In this document: piece after piece, positions 42,609-52,138 of the stretch | Layout of the letters: the number at the start of each line of letters is the position of its first letter | How positions within the stretch are numbered: the stretch's first letter is position 1 | DNA from: Anammoximicrobium sp964645045 | Lineage (GTDB): Bacteria > Planctomycetota > Planctomycetia > Pirellulales > Pirellulaceae | Direction: 5' to 3' | DNA length: 64,000 bases | NCBI GenBank assembly: GCA_964645045.1 | Contig: CAZXYZ010000053.1 | Span: 8,556-72,555 of the forward strand | Program-made: the position numbers and the translations under genes | The notes under the pieces: generated by a model | What the model was told of the DNA's origin: nothing | The model's input: only the letters and a program-made list of their open reading frames with translations | Databases searched by the model: none

Positions 42609-44474
42609 ATGTCTACCTCTGCGGATGCCGCGATCAAGACCTCTCGAACGGTTCAAGAACTTCGTTCAGCCACGGTGCGCCTGGCCGGCGACTCGGGTGA
42701 CGGGATGCAGTTGACGGGAACGCAACTGACCAACACCTCGGCCCTGGCCGGCAACGATGTGGCGACGTTTCCCGACTATCCGGCGGAGATCCGGGCGCCT
42801 AAGGGGACCCGGGCCGGCGTGAGCGGTTTTCAGGTTCAGTTTGCGTCCAGGGAGATCTTCACTCCCGGGGACCGCTTGAACGCGCTGGTCGTGATGAACC
42901 CGGCTGCGCTGGTCACCAACATTGCGGACCTGGAGCCGGGCGGGGTCTTGATCGTCAACGAAGACGCTTTTGCCCCAAAGGACCTAAAGTTAGCCAACCT
43001 GGATCGGAACCCGCTGGAAGACGGCAGTCTGTCCCAGTACCGGGTCATCAAGGTTCCCATGTCCATGTTGACGCGCAAGGCCGTCGAAGACTTGGGCTTG
43101 GGGGCGAAGTTCGCCGAGCGGTGCAAGAACTTCTTTGCGATGGGTCTGATCTACTGGTTGTACGGCCGCGAATTGGACGTGACGCTGCGTTTCAACCAGG
43201 AAAAATTCGGCGACAAACAGGATATTGCCCAGGCGAACGAGCGGGCATTGCGGGCGGGTTGGTACTACGGCGAGACGACGGAAGCTTTTGGGATCAGCTA
43301 CCGGGTCGGCCCTGCCAAACTGGAACCCGGGCTGTACCGTAACGTCATGGGAAATCAGGCACTTGCCTGGGGGCTGATGGCGGCAGCCAAGCTCAGCGGC
43401 AAGGAGCTCTTTTACGGCGCTTATCCCATCACTCCGGCCACGGACATTTTGCACGAACTGAGCCGGCACAAGAATTTTGGCGTTCGCACGTTTCAGGCCG
43501 AGGACGAAATCGCGGCGATGTGCTCGGTGGTCGGGGCGGCGTTTGCCGGCGCCATGGCGGCGACGGGGACCAGCGGTCCCGGAATCGCCCTCAAGGCGGA
43601 AGCGATGGGGCTGGGCCTGATGCTGGAGTTGCCGATGCTCGTCATTAACGTGCAGCGCGGCGGTCCGAGCACGGGACAGCCCACCAAAACGGAGCAGGCC
43701 GATTTGCTGCAAGTGATGTTCGGCCGCAACGGTGAAGCGCCGCTGCCGGTTCTGGCCTGCCGCAGTCCCGCGGACTGCTTCTATGTGGCTCAAGAGGCTT
43801 GGCGGATCGCCGTCCGCTATATGACCCCGGTGGTCATTTTGTCGGATGGCTACATTGCGAACGGCGCCGAGCCGTGGCGCGTGCCGCGATTTGAGGATTT
43901 GCCCAAGATCCCGGTCGAGCATCCTGCGGCGACAACCGATGGCGAGCCCTTCTTGCCGTACCAGCGTGACGAACGGCTGTCGCGTCCCTGGGCGTTGCCG
44001 GGAACGGCCGGGTTGGAGCATCGGATTGGCGGTCTGGAGAAACAGCACATCACCGGGAATGTCAGCTACGATCCGGACAACCACGAGTTCATGGTCAAGC
44101 TGCGGGCGCAGAAGGTGGAAAACATCGCCATGGACATTCCGTTGCAGGAGGTGCAAGGCCCAGCGGCCGGTGATTTGTTGATCCTCAGCTGGGGTGGCAC
44201 CTACGGAGCCTGTGTGACGGCCGTCCAGCAGTGTCAGGCCGAGGGACTTTCGGTCGCCCATGCCCACCTGCGTTATCTCAATCCCTTTCCCGCGAATTTG
44301 GGCGAGATTCTCGCCAACTACGACAAGATCCTGATCCCTGAATGGAATATGGGACAATTGAAGTCTCTGGTTCGCGACAAGTACCTGGTGGATGCTCAGG
44401 GCCTGAATAAGGTGAAGGGAAAGCCCTTCAGCATCGAGGAAGTTGTCGCGGCGATCCGGCAGAGTCTGGCGTGA
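42609..44474 (+). CDS. korA: 2-oxoacid (probably 2-oxoglutarate) ferredoxin oxidoreductase, fused gamma-alpha subunit
   Basis: The enzyme interconverts 2-oxoglutarate and succinyl-CoA with ferredoxin. The 621-residue protein begins with a gamma domain (residues about 18-200; RLAGDSGDGMQLTGTQLTNT) fused to the alpha/pyrimidine-binding domain (YGAYPITPATDILHELSRHK, FQAEDEIAAM). The C-terminal transketolase-like domain includes LILSWGGTYGACVTAVQQC. This gamma-alpha fusion is the common form in Kor enzymes of two subunits. The beta subunit follows after 60 bases. Substrate is inferred from family resemblance. Related enzymes use pyruvate or other 2-oxoacids. Confidence 0.93.
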   Translation: MSTSADAAIKTSRTVQELRSATVRLAGDSGDGMQLTGTQLTNTSALAGNDVATFPDYPAEIRAPKGTRAGVSGFQVQFASREIFTPGDRLNALVVMNPAALVTNIADLEPGGVLIVNEDAFAPKDLKLANLDRNPLEDGSLSQYRVIKVPMSMLTRKAVEDLGLGAKFAERCKNFFAMGLIYWLYGRELDVTLRFNQEKFGDKQDIAQANERALRAGWYYGETTEAFGISYRVGPAKLEPGLYRNVMGNQALAWGLMAAAKLSGKELFYGAYPITPATDILHELSRHKNFGVRTFQAEDEIAAMCSVVGAAFAGAMAATGTSGPGIALKAEAMGLGLMLELPMLVINVQRGGPSTGQPTKTEQADLLQVMFGRNGEAPLPVLACRSPADCFYVAQEAWRIAVRYMTPVVILSDGYIANGAEPWRVPRFEDLPKIPVEHPAATTDGEPFLPYQRDERLSRPWALPGTAGLEHRIGGLEKQHITGNVSYDPDNHEFMVKLRAQKVENIAMDIPLQEVQGPAAGDLLILSWGGTYGACVTAVQQCQAEGLSVAHAHLRYLNPFPANLGEILANYDKILIPEWNMGQLKSLVRDKYLVDAQGLNKVKGKPFSIEEVVAAIRQSLA

Positions 44475-44534
44475 CATTCTCTGCGTCTTGAAACTGAAAT
44501 CCGCCACGCGGTATCATTTCCGAGGAAACGTGTT

Positions 44535-45557
44535 ATGGCCGTTGCAGAGCTTCCCGTGCTGACCGCCGCCGATTTTGCCAGCGATCAAGACGTCCGCTGG
44601 TGTCCTGGCTGCGGGGATTATTCGATTCTGGCCCAGATGCGCAAGATGCTTCCCAGCTTGGGAATCCCCCGCGAAAAGATGGTCTTCATTTCCGGGATCG
44701 GATGCTCCAGCCGGTTTCCGTACTACATGAACACGTACGGCATCCACAGCATCCACGGGCGGGCGCCGGCGGTAGCCACGGGACTGGCTGCCGTGGCCCC
44801 GGAACTTCAAGTCTGGGTCATCACCGGCGATGGCGACGGGTTGAGCATCGGCGGCAACCATTTGATGCACTGCATCCGCCGCAACATGGACATGAACATT
44901 GTTCTGTTCAACAACCGCATCTACGGGTTGACGAAAGGTCAATACTCGCCGACAAGCCCCTTGGGACAGGTGACGAAGAGCACGCCGATGGGGGCCATCG
45001 ACAACCCTTTACACCCCATTTCGATTGCGATTGGCTGCGAAGCGACTTTTGTGGCCCGCTCGATCGACGTCAACATCAAGCACTTGGGAATGGTGCTGGA
45101 GCGGGCCGCCAATCACAAGGGGGCCGCGTTCATCGAGGTGTACCAGAATTGCGTCGTCTTCAACGATGCGGCCTTCGGCTATGCGACCGACCGCGAGTCC
45201 AAGGCCGACTCGGTGCTGGAATTGGAGCATGGCAAGCCCATGATTTTCGGCAAAAACCGCGATAAGGGCATCCGCCTGAACGGCATGGATCCCGAAGTTG
45301 TCGAATTGGGCAAGGGCATTTCCGAAGATGATCTGCTGTTTCACGACGAGAAAGCACCGGAACCCAGCTTGGCTTATCTGCTGAGCCGCCTGCGCCACGA
45401 AGACGGGTTTCCGGAACCGATCGGTGTGTTCCGCGCGGTCGAAGCCCCGCGATACGACGAGGAATTGAACCGGCAGATCGACCTGGCCCGCGCCAAGCGA
45501 GGCGACGGGGACTTTGATAAATTGTTCACCTCTGGCGATACCTGGACCGTAACATGA
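44535..45557 (+). CDS. korB: 2-oxoacid (probably 2-oxoglutarate) ferredoxin oxidoreductase, beta subunit
   Basis: This subunit binds thiamine diphosphate and an Fe-S cluster. The 340-residue protein has the WCPGCGDY cysteines, GIGCSSRFP, the ThDP motif GDGDGLSIGGNH...NNRIYGLTKGQ and a later conserved Cys (YQNCVVFND). The ATG at 44535 follows GAGGAAA. The CBS/zinc-ribbon gene overlaps its stop by four bases, so the three genes from korA onward form an operon. Such enzymes are oxygen sensitive, so anaerobic or microaerobic use is possible. Confidence 0.94.
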   Translation: MAVAELPVLTAADFASDQDVRWCPGCGDYSILAQMRKMLPSLGIPREKMVFISGIGCSSRFPYYMNTYGIHSIHGRAPAVATGLAAVAPELQVWVITGDGDGLSIGGNHLMHCIRRNMDMNIVLFNNRIYGLTKGQYSPTSPLGQVTKSTPMGAIDNPLHPISIAIGCEATFVARSIDVNIKHLGMVLERAANHKGAAFIEVYQNCVVFNDAAFGYATDRESKADSVLELEHGKPMIFGKNRDKGIRLNGMDPEVVELGKGISEDDLLFHDEKAPEPSLAYLLSRLRHEDGFPEPIGVFRAVEAPRYDEELNRQIDLARAKRGDGDFDKLFTSGDTWTVT

Positions 45558-46093
45558 CGCTTTGCCCTTACTGCGGACATGAGAATATCGAAGGCGTGGA
45601 CGAGTGCGAGCATTGCGAATGCTCGCTGGCCGACGTCGAGCTGTTGGTGCCGGCGACGCCGGTCGAGCGCGATTTGCTCCGCGACCGGATTAGCAGTCTC
45701 ACGCGCCGCCCGCCGCTGACGGTCACGCCGGCCACGCCCGTCCGGCGCGTGCTGCAACTGATGAACGAGAACTCGGTCGGCTGCGTCGGCATTGTGAAGG
45801 AGGGCCGGTTGGTCGGCGTCTTCAGCGAGCGCGACGCGCTGCTGAAGCTCGGCACCGATGCGGCCAGCCTGGGCGATTATCCCGTGTCGGAGTTCATGAC
45901 CGCCAACCCGAGGACCCTGCCGGCGGATGCCAAGATCGCCTTCGCGGTGCGGCACATGGACCAAGGCGGCTTTCGTCATCTGCCTATTGTGAGTGAGGCG
46001 AACGAGTTGGTCGGCATCGTGTCCGTCCGCGGTATCTTGCGCTACGTCGCCGGACGGATGGGGGCCGAGCCGCTGTCGAATGCGGAAGCCTAA
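45554..46093 (+). CDS. Zinc ribbon plus CBS-pair protein, coupled to korB
   Basis: The 179-residue protein has an N-terminal double-Cys ribbon (MTLCPYCGHENIEGVDECEH, with CEHC) and a CBS pair (residues about 45-165; GVFSERDALLKLGTD, GIVSVRGILRYVAG). The ATG overlaps the korB stop (ATGA), giving tight coupling. With the CBS protein before korA it suggests nucleotide-dependent control of the oxidoreductase. The mechanism is unknown. It converges on the large exported protein gene, with a hairpin between. Confidence 0.88.
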   Translation: MTLCPYCGHENIEGVDECEHCECSLADVELLVPATPVERDLLRDRISSLTRRPPLTVTPATPVRRVLQLMNENSVGCVGIVKEGRLVGVFSERDALLKLGTDAASLGDYPVSEFMTANPRTLPADAKIAFAVRHMDQGGFRHLPIVSEANELVGIVSVRGILRYVAGRMGAEPLSNAEA

Positions 46094-46115
46094 GCACACG
46101 TCCAAGAACAACTTC

Positions 46116-46163
46116 GTAGGACGGAATTCATTCTCCGTCCAAACGGACTAAAGTCCGTTCTAC
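46116..46163. terminator. Hairpin repeat between convergent genes
   Basis: GTAGGACGGA (46116-46125) pairs with TCCGTTCTAC (46154-46163) with one G-T pair, and an inner hairpin ACGGACT/AGTCCGT (46143-46158) nests inside. The stop codon of the minus-strand gene is part of the right arm. It looks like a palindromic repeat acting as a bidirectional terminator. Confidence 0.55.
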
Positions 46164-48829
46164 GGCGAGCGCAGGCGAATCATCTGGGCCTGTGCCGTAT
46201 TGCTCCCGGCCGGCCTCCGGGACGGATCGGCGGCGCCCAGCTGTGGCGATTGGCCCCGGGCGGTGCGCGGTTTCTCGGCGATTTCGCCCAGCGACAGGCT
46301 GAGCCAGCCGTAGGCGATGTCAAGTTGACCGATCTCGAGTCCTGCCAGCCGCGGGTCGGTCCGCAACCCCTGGCTGACCAACTGGATCGGCTTGCTCTGC
46401 GAGAATACGCGGCTGAAAATCCCGCGGAGGGCGATTTGATCCCGGAGGTGCAGCCGCTTGCCGAGCAGTTCGACATATCGGTCGCGGACCAGGTCCGCGT
46501 CCGGTTGATCGGGGTCGTGCCGATAGTGAACCCACACGGTAAAGTCCTTCCAGCGGTTGTCTCCCTCAGATAATTCCGCCAGTGCCAACTGCAGGCTGAC
46601 GCGGCCCTCCTGGAAGGCAACTCGCAACGGCGTCTCGCCCGCAAACTTGATGAATACGTCGTCCGGCAGGTCTTCCGGCAACTCCCGCGGCGGCAGGGCG
46701 AACAACTCCGAGATCTGGCGATGGAGTTCGCGGACGTTGGCTCGGCGGCCCTCCCAATCCAGCTGCTCCAGCAGATTGTTCACGGCGGACTCGTGGACCT
46801 GCAGATGAAACAAGCTGTCCGCCGGCGCTACCGGGCGCGGTGTATGGGCGGCCAGCTGGTGATGGCCGGCCAGACGGAAACGGGCCACCAGGTCGGTGTC
46901 GGTCGTGGCCATGTCCATCGCGACCGGATGGAGCGCAAGTTGCTGCAGCGGCGCGTAGAAGTGGTCGGTGAACCGCTTGCGCACATCGTTCAACCGCTCG
47001 CCGACCTCGGTGTCGATTCGATCCGAAGCCGTTGCGGCCACGCGTCGCCGCACCTCTCGTTCCGCCGCCTGGGAATCCGCAAGGTACCGGTCGGTGGCGA
47101 TGACGCGGGCGAGGTCCCCGACCAGCGGCACGGAATCCAGCGTGGTGGACACGCAGGCCAGTTCATTCGACGTTTGCGCATCGGCGACGGCGGCCCGATG
47201 ATAGCAGCCGTAGGGATGAATCACGACCTCTTTGGCGGCCAGAAACACCGAGTTTCCGCGGCTGCGGAACATCGCCGGCCCACTGGTGGACTGCGTTTCC
47301 GTCGCGACTTGGCCCTTGGCCGCCAGGCCAATCCGCCAGGAACTGGTACTGGGAATCAGACGGACTCCCAACTGGGTCAACGTTTCGCAACAGCCAGTCG
47401 TGTAGGCGCCCTGGATGATCTCGTCGACGCGTTCCGCCACGGGTTCCGGCGGCGGGAGCATCCGTTCCATCAACGATCGGCTGATGCAAATCCGCAGGTT
47501 GGCGTTGCGATAATTGGCGTCCAGTCGCCGGCCGAGCTCGCTAACCGCCTGGTCGTCAGACCAGCGGAGGACCTGTTGGGCGGCGGCCAAGTGCAGGGCG
47601 GCGGGAGCGGACCGCTCTTGTTCGTAACGCTCCAGTTCCGCCATCAGGCGGGGGTAGTCCACCGGTTCGGTCGCCACCCGTCGAACCTGCCGCAGATACT
47701 CGGCGCACGCGGGTTGCTGGAGGAACGATTGCTGGTTGGGAGACAGTGTGCTGTAATCGGCACGCAACAGAATCCGCTTGGCCAAGTTGCGGCCTTCCAC
47801 GGTATCGTTCGCCAACTCACCGAAGAACCGGCTTCGCGCTTCGTCCATCAGTAGATAACGCACCCACACGTCGCCGTTGGTCACGGATCGCAACTGGGCT
47901 GACAGCGCCTCATGCGCCTGCTGCAGGGAGCGGGCGTCGCCGCCGGTCAGCGGAACAGCGGAACTCCTGGCCGCGATCGCGCCGACTTGTTCCCAGACAT
48001 CGAGCCGGCGTTTCAAGGCGAAGACGGCGCGGGACCAGCACGATCGGACCTGGCCATCGGCGTCAGCCCGGGCACGGCGCTGCCCGTCGGAGACCAACGA
48101 ATTCAGGTCGCTGAGCAGGAGCCGGGCATCCGCAGCCGTCAGCGAATCGGCGGAACTCAATTGATCCAGCCGCCGGCGAACGGCCGCGCACCAGTCGCGG
48201 CACGACGCTTGGGCCGACAGTGCATCCAGTTCAGCCATCAGGGCGGTGGCGCAAGGCCAACGTGGCAGCAAGTCGGGATCGACGGTGGACGCTCGCCGCG
48301 AAACGCCCAGCTCCGGAATCTGGACGGTCGCATCGGGCGCAGCCCAACTCGAACGCTCTCGATGCTTTGCCAGCTCGGATGTTCCTTCCATCGCGGCGAG
48401 CGAGACGTCCACGGGCGCGCCTTCGTCATGCTCGACCGAACCTGCCGCCTGGGACGCGGAACCAAAATCTTCCGGCCGCCTGTCCGTGCTCGTAGGAAGC
48501 GGCTCGGCAGCCGGCCGCAACTCGTCTGGACGAGGCGAATTGGACTCCCCTTCGGTGAAATCCCTCTGCGACCAATCCGCTGCCGTGGCATTCCCTGCCG
48601 TGGAATCGGTTTCTGTAATCGCCGTCATGGCCACCAGGGTTGCCGGTTCAGGCTGTTCAGGTCGCTGCCAACTCGCGTCCAGCAATGCCAGCGTGCCAGC
48701 CGACCTCGCCGGCCGCAGGGGGCGGCTGTCCCAGGAACTCCATTCCCGGGGCGCCGCGACGCTGAGGCAGAACAAGACGGCCACCAACGACAGAAGCAGC
48801 CACACGGATGCAGAATGATTCCGCTTCAT
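46160..48829 (-). CDS. Large exported protein of unknown function
   Basis: The 889-residue protein has a signal peptide or anchor (SVWLLLSLVAVLFCLSVAAP). A low-complexity, acidic linker follows (residues about 50-170), then a mostly helical remainder with two conserved-looking Cys pairs near the start of the folded region. Segments such as RTLTQLGVR-like helices and beta stretches near 510-560 do not match a family I know. The stop codon sits in the hairpin at 46116-46163. The coding frame is convincing by length and codon bias, and the antisense frames are shadows. Confidence 0.75.
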   Translation of the reverse strand: MKRNHSASVWLLLSLVAVLFCLSVAAPREWSSWDSRPLRPARSAGTLALLDASWQRPEQPEPATLVAMTAITETDSTAGNATAADWSQRDFTEGESNSPRPDELRPAAEPLPTSTDRRPEDFGSASQAAGSVEHDEGAPVDVSLAAMEGTSELAKHRERSSWAAPDATVQIPELGVSRRASTVDPDLLPRWPCATALMAELDALSAQASCRDWCAAVRRRLDQLSSADSLTAADARLLLSDLNSLVSDGQRRARADADGQVRSCWSRAVFALKRRLDVWEQVGAIAARSSAVPLTGGDARSLQQAHEALSAQLRSVTNGDVWVRYLLMDEARSRFFGELANDTVEGRNLAKRILLRADYSTLSPNQQSFLQQPACAEYLRQVRRVATEPVDYPRLMAELERYEQERSAPAALHLAAAQQVLRWSDDQAVSELGRRLDANYRNANLRICISRSLMERMLPPPEPVAERVDEIIQGAYTTGCCETLTQLGVRLIPSTSSWRIGLAAKGQVATETQSTSGPAMFRSRGNSVFLAAKEVVIHPYGCYHRAAVADAQTSNELACVSTTLDSVPLVGDLARVIATDRYLADSQAAEREVRRRVAATASDRIDTEVGERLNDVRKRFTDHFYAPLQQLALHPVAMDMATTDTDLVARFRLAGHHQLAAHTPRPVAPADSLFHLQVHESAVNNLLEQLDWEGRRANVRELHRQISELFALPPRELPEDLPDDVFIKFAGETPLRVAFQEGRVSLQLALAELSEGDNRWKDFTVWVHYRHDPDQPDADLVRDRYVELLGKRLHLRDQIALRGIFSRVFSQSKPIQLVSQGLRTDPRLAGLEIGQLDIAYGWLSLSLGEIAEKPRTARGQSPQLGAADPSRRPAGSNTAQAQMIRLRSP

Positions 48830-49130
48830 AGAAGTTGAGCAGCCCTCAAAGGTGTGCGGGAACTGGGCAGATTTCTGCGCGGATGCCGAACGAGCGCGTT
48901 GTCTCTAGTTCGTATGATCGGTGTTTCTGGTGCGACGGGTAGAATTAGACTTTCCGGTAACCGGCCGACTCTGCCCGCATTTCAACTTTGGCTGCAAATC
49001 TGTGCCGAAACTGCCGAGAACATGAAACACGCCAAGTTTGCGGATTAGGTGCCCTTTCTGGTTGGCAAGAAATAGCGTTTAATTCAGCATCGCTCGATTC
49101 ACTGAAACTCCCTCAACCACCAAGTCCGGA
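48830..49130. other. Divergent intergenic region (large exported protein / cysD)
   Basis: About 300 bases between divergent genes. It should contain the promoters of both. It is more A/T-rich than the genes, but I see no clear operator, riboswitch or sulfur-control site. A 64-residue frame at 48854-49048 is not convincing. Confidence 0.5.
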
Positions 49131-50039
49131 ATGTCTGGTTACAACCTTACCCATCTGAAGCAGTTGGAAGCCGAGAGCATCCACATCATCCGGGAAGTCG
49201 CGGCGGAATTCGATAATCCGGTGATGTTGTACTCTATTGGCAAAGATTCGTCGGTCATGGTGCAGCTGGCGATGAAGGCATTTTATCCCGCCAAGCCGCC
49301 TTTCCCGCTGATGCACATCGACACGACTTGGAAGTTCCGCGAAATGTACGAGTTTCGCGAGACGTACGCCAAGCGGGATTTGGGCCTGACCGTCATCACT
49401 TACGTCAACGAGGAAGGCAAGAAACTGGGCCTGAATCCGTTTGAGCAGAGCGGGAAACACACCACGGTGATGAAGACCGAGGCCCTCAAGCAGGCATTGG
49501 ACAAATACAAGTTCGACGCGGCGTTCGGCGGCGCTCGGCGGGACGAAGAGAAGTCGCGTGCCAAGGAACGAGTCTTTTCGTTCCGGGACCGCTTCCACCG
49601 CTGGGATCCGAAGAACCAGCGGCCCGAATTATGGAACCTGTATAACACCCGGGTCAACAAGGGCGAAAGCATCCGCGTGTTTCCGCTGTCCAATTGGACC
49701 GAGCTCGATGTTTGGCAATACATTCACCTGGAACAGATCCCCATCGTGCCGCTGTATTTCGCGGCCGAGCGTCCCGTCGTGGTCCGCGACGGCAATCTCA
49801 TCCTGGTGGATGACGAACGGTTGGAGTTACTGCCGGGCGAAAAGCCGCAGCAGAAAATGGTGCGTTTCCGCACCTTAGGGTGTTATCCCTTGACGGGCGC
49901 CGTCCGGTCGACGGCCACGACGCTGCCGGAGATCATTCAAGAGATGCTGCTGTGCAAGACGTCGGAACGTCAGGGACGCGTCATCGACAACGATGAGGAA
50001 GGCTCGATGGAGGACAAGAAGCGGGAAGGGTATTTTTGA
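49131..50039 (+). CDS. cysD: Sulfate adenylyltransferase subunit 2 (CysD)
   Basis: CysD is the ATP-pyrophosphatase-type subunit that adenylates sulfate to APS, working with the GTPase CysN. The 302-residue protein has the usual length and motifs: the PP-loop YSIGKDSSVM, LMHIDTTWKF, GGARRDEEKSRAKER, VFPLSNWTELDVWQYI and the C-terminal RQGRVIDNDEEGSMEDKKRE. The ATG at 49131 follows the divergent gap. The fused cysN-cysC gene starts three bases after its stop, a standard sulfate activation operon. Products could feed sulfate assimilation or sulfation of exported polymers. Confidence 0.97.
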   Translation: MSGYNLTHLKQLEAESIHIIREVAAEFDNPVMLYSIGKDSSVMVQLAMKAFYPAKPPFPLMHIDTTWKFREMYEFRETYAKRDLGLTVITYVNEEGKKLGLNPFEQSGKHTTVMKTEALKQALDKYKFDAAFGGARRDEEKSRAKERVFSFRDRFHRWDPKNQRPELWNLYNTRVNKGESIRVFPLSNWTELDVWQYIHLEQIPIVPLYFAAERPVVVRDGNLILVDDERLELLPGEKPQQKMVRFRTLGCYPLTGAVRSTATTLPEIIQEMLLCKTSERQGRVIDNDEEGSMEDKKREGYF

Positions 50040-50042
50040 TCT

Positions 50043-51980
50043 ATGTCGCACCATTCGGACTTGATCGCCACGGACATTGACGCCTATCTGGCCGAGCACG
50101 AACGCAAGGAGCTGCTGCGGTTCCTGACGTGCGGCAGCGTGGACGACGGCAAGAGCACGCTGATCGGCCGGTTGTTCTACGACTCGAAGATGATCTACGA
50201 GGACACGCTGCGCACGTTGGAGCGGGATTCGGCGATCCACGGTACCACCGGCGGCGGGTTCGATCCGGCTCTGTTCACCGACGGTCTGAAGGCCGAACGC
50301 GAGCAGGGGATCACCATCGACGTCGCGTATCGTTACTTCTCGACGGCCAAACGCAAGTTCATCATCGCGGACACACCGGGCCACGAGCAGTATACGCGCA
50401 ACATGGCGACCGGTGCGTCGACCTGCGATCTGGCCGTGATCCTTGTGGACGCCCGCAACGGCGTGGTGACGCAGACGCGGCGGCACAGTTTCATCGTGTC
50501 GCTGCTCGGAATCAAGCATGTCCTGGTGGCCATCAACAAGATGGATCTGGTGAGCTTCAGCCAGGAAGTCTACGAGCACATCCGGGCAGACTACCGCGAG
50601 TTCGCGGCCCGGCTGGATATTCCCGACCTGCACTTCATTCCGATCGCGGCCCTGCAGGGCGACAACGTCGTCGATCCCAGTCCGAACATGCCCTGGTACC
50701 GGGGCAGCACCCTGATGCACTTTCTGGATACGGTCTACATCGGGTCGGACCGCAACCTGGAAGATCTGCGTTTTCCCATCCAGTACGTCAACCGGCCGCA
50801 CCTGGACTTCCGCGGCTTTTGCGGCACGCTCGCGTCGGGAATCGTCCGCCGCGGCGACGAAGTCATGGCGTTGCCGTCGCGCAAGACAAGTCGCGTCAAA
50901 TCGATTGTCACGCTGGATGGCGAACTCGAGGAAGCTTTCGCGCCGCAAGCCGTGACGCTGACCCTGGCAGACGAGATCGACATCAGCCGCGGCGACATGA
51001 TCGTCCGGCCCGGCAACGTGCCGAAACTGGAACAGCGATTTGACGCCATGCTGGTGTGGATGGCCGAGCAGCCGCTGGTCCAGGGCAAGCAGTACCTGTT
51101 CAAGCACACGACCAAGATGGTCACGGGGACCATCGACATGCTCCGTTACCGCGTCGATGTGAACACGCTGCACCGGCAAGACGCGCCGGCCTTGAAGTTG
51201 AACGAGATCGGCCGCTGTGCCGTGACGCTGACGGAGCCCATCGCGTTTGACGATTATCGCCGCAACCGGGTCACGGGGGCGTTTATCGTCATCGACCGGA
51301 TCACCAATGGGACGCTCGGCGCGGGCATGATCCTGTCGCGGGTGACGGCGGACCAGCGGCACGACCACTGGGACGACGCGCCGTTGGCCAAGACGCTGCA
51401 CGGCCAGCACAGCCACGTGACGCCGGACGAGCGGACGTCGCGATACGGTCAGCAGGCCGTGACGATCCTGCTGACCGGCCTGACAGGAGCCGGCAAGACG
51501 AGCCTCGCGTACGCGTTGGAGCGCCGCTTGTTTGACGCCGGACACGCCAGCGTCGTGCTCGACGGCGAGAACATGCGATTGGGGATCAGCCGCGACCTGG
51601 GGTTCACGGCCGAGGACCGCTCCGAGAACCTGCGGCGGAGCGCCGAAGTGGCCAAGCTGATGAACGAGGCCGGCTTGATCTGCATCGGCGCGTTCGTGGC
51701 GCCCAGCGAGGCCGTGCGGCAGCGGGCGGCTCAGGTCGTCGGCCCCGAACGCTTCCTGGTCGTGCATCTGAACGCTCCGGTCGAAACCTGCCGCCAGCGC
51801 GATCAAGGCGGCCAATACGCCCGGGCGGACAACGGCTCGATCGCCAATTTTCCCGGCGTCTCGTCCCCTTACGAACCGCCGTCCGCCGCGGACTTGGTTT
51901 TGCCGACGCACGAATGGAGCGTCGAGCAATGCGTGGAGCGGATTTGGGAACTATTGCAGCACCGGCGGATACTCCGCTAG
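50043..51980 (+). CDS. cysNC: Bifunctional sulfate adenylyltransferase subunit 1 / APS kinase (CysN-CysC)
   Basis: The GTPase part (residues about 15-450) has G1 GSVDDGKSTL, G3 DTPGHEQYT and G4 NKMD and drives APS synthesis with CysD. The C-terminal APS kinase part (about 470-645) has Walker A GLTGAGKTS and converts APS to PAPS. It also has the DGENMRLGISRDLGF substrate motif and FVAPSEAVR. Many proteins of this fusion have DGDN; here it is DGEN. It lies three bases downstream of cysD. PAPS could serve sulfate reduction or sulfotransferases. No PAPS reductase is visible. Confidence 0.96.
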   Translation: MSHHSDLIATDIDAYLAEHERKELLRFLTCGSVDDGKSTLIGRLFYDSKMIYEDTLRTLERDSAIHGTTGGGFDPALFTDGLKAEREQGITIDVAYRYFSTAKRKFIIADTPGHEQYTRNMATGASTCDLAVILVDARNGVVTQTRRHSFIVSLLGIKHVLVAINKMDLVSFSQEVYEHIRADYREFAARLDIPDLHFIPIAALQGDNVVDPSPNMPWYRGSTLMHFLDTVYIGSDRNLEDLRFPIQYVNRPHLDFRGFCGTLASGIVRRGDEVMALPSRKTSRVKSIVTLDGELEEAFAPQAVTLTLADEIDISRGDMIVRPGNVPKLEQRFDAMLVWMAEQPLVQGKQYLFKHTTKMVTGTIDMLRYRVDVNTLHRQDAPALKLNEIGRCAVTLTEPIAFDDYRRNRVTGAFIVIDRITNGTLGAGMILSRVTADQRHDHWDDAPLAKTLHGQHSHVTPDERTSRYGQQAVTILLTGLTGAGKTSLAYALERRLFDAGHASVVLDGENMRLGISRDLGFTAEDRSENLRRSAEVAKLMNEAGLICIGAFVAPSEAVRQRAAQVVGPERFLVVHLNAPVETCRQRDQGGQYARADNGSIANFPGVSSPYEPPSAADLVLPTHEWSVEQCVERIWELLQHRRILR

Positions 51981-52138
51981 CCCGGATGACGCATCGCTTC
52001 CCGACTTCGATCCTCGCGGACGGATAAGCCGCCCGACAGGATAAGCCGATGGTACGCTTGACATGTCATTGGCCCGGGGATTCAATGTCACCAGAGCCAA
52101 GCCCAACGTGAAATTTCGCAGCCTTAAAGCAAGCAACC

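Noticed and set aside
49875..51929. Minus-strand frame of 684 codons opposite cysNC
   Set aside because: A shadow of the GC-rich cysNC coding frame. The plus strand has all GTPase and APS kinase motifs.
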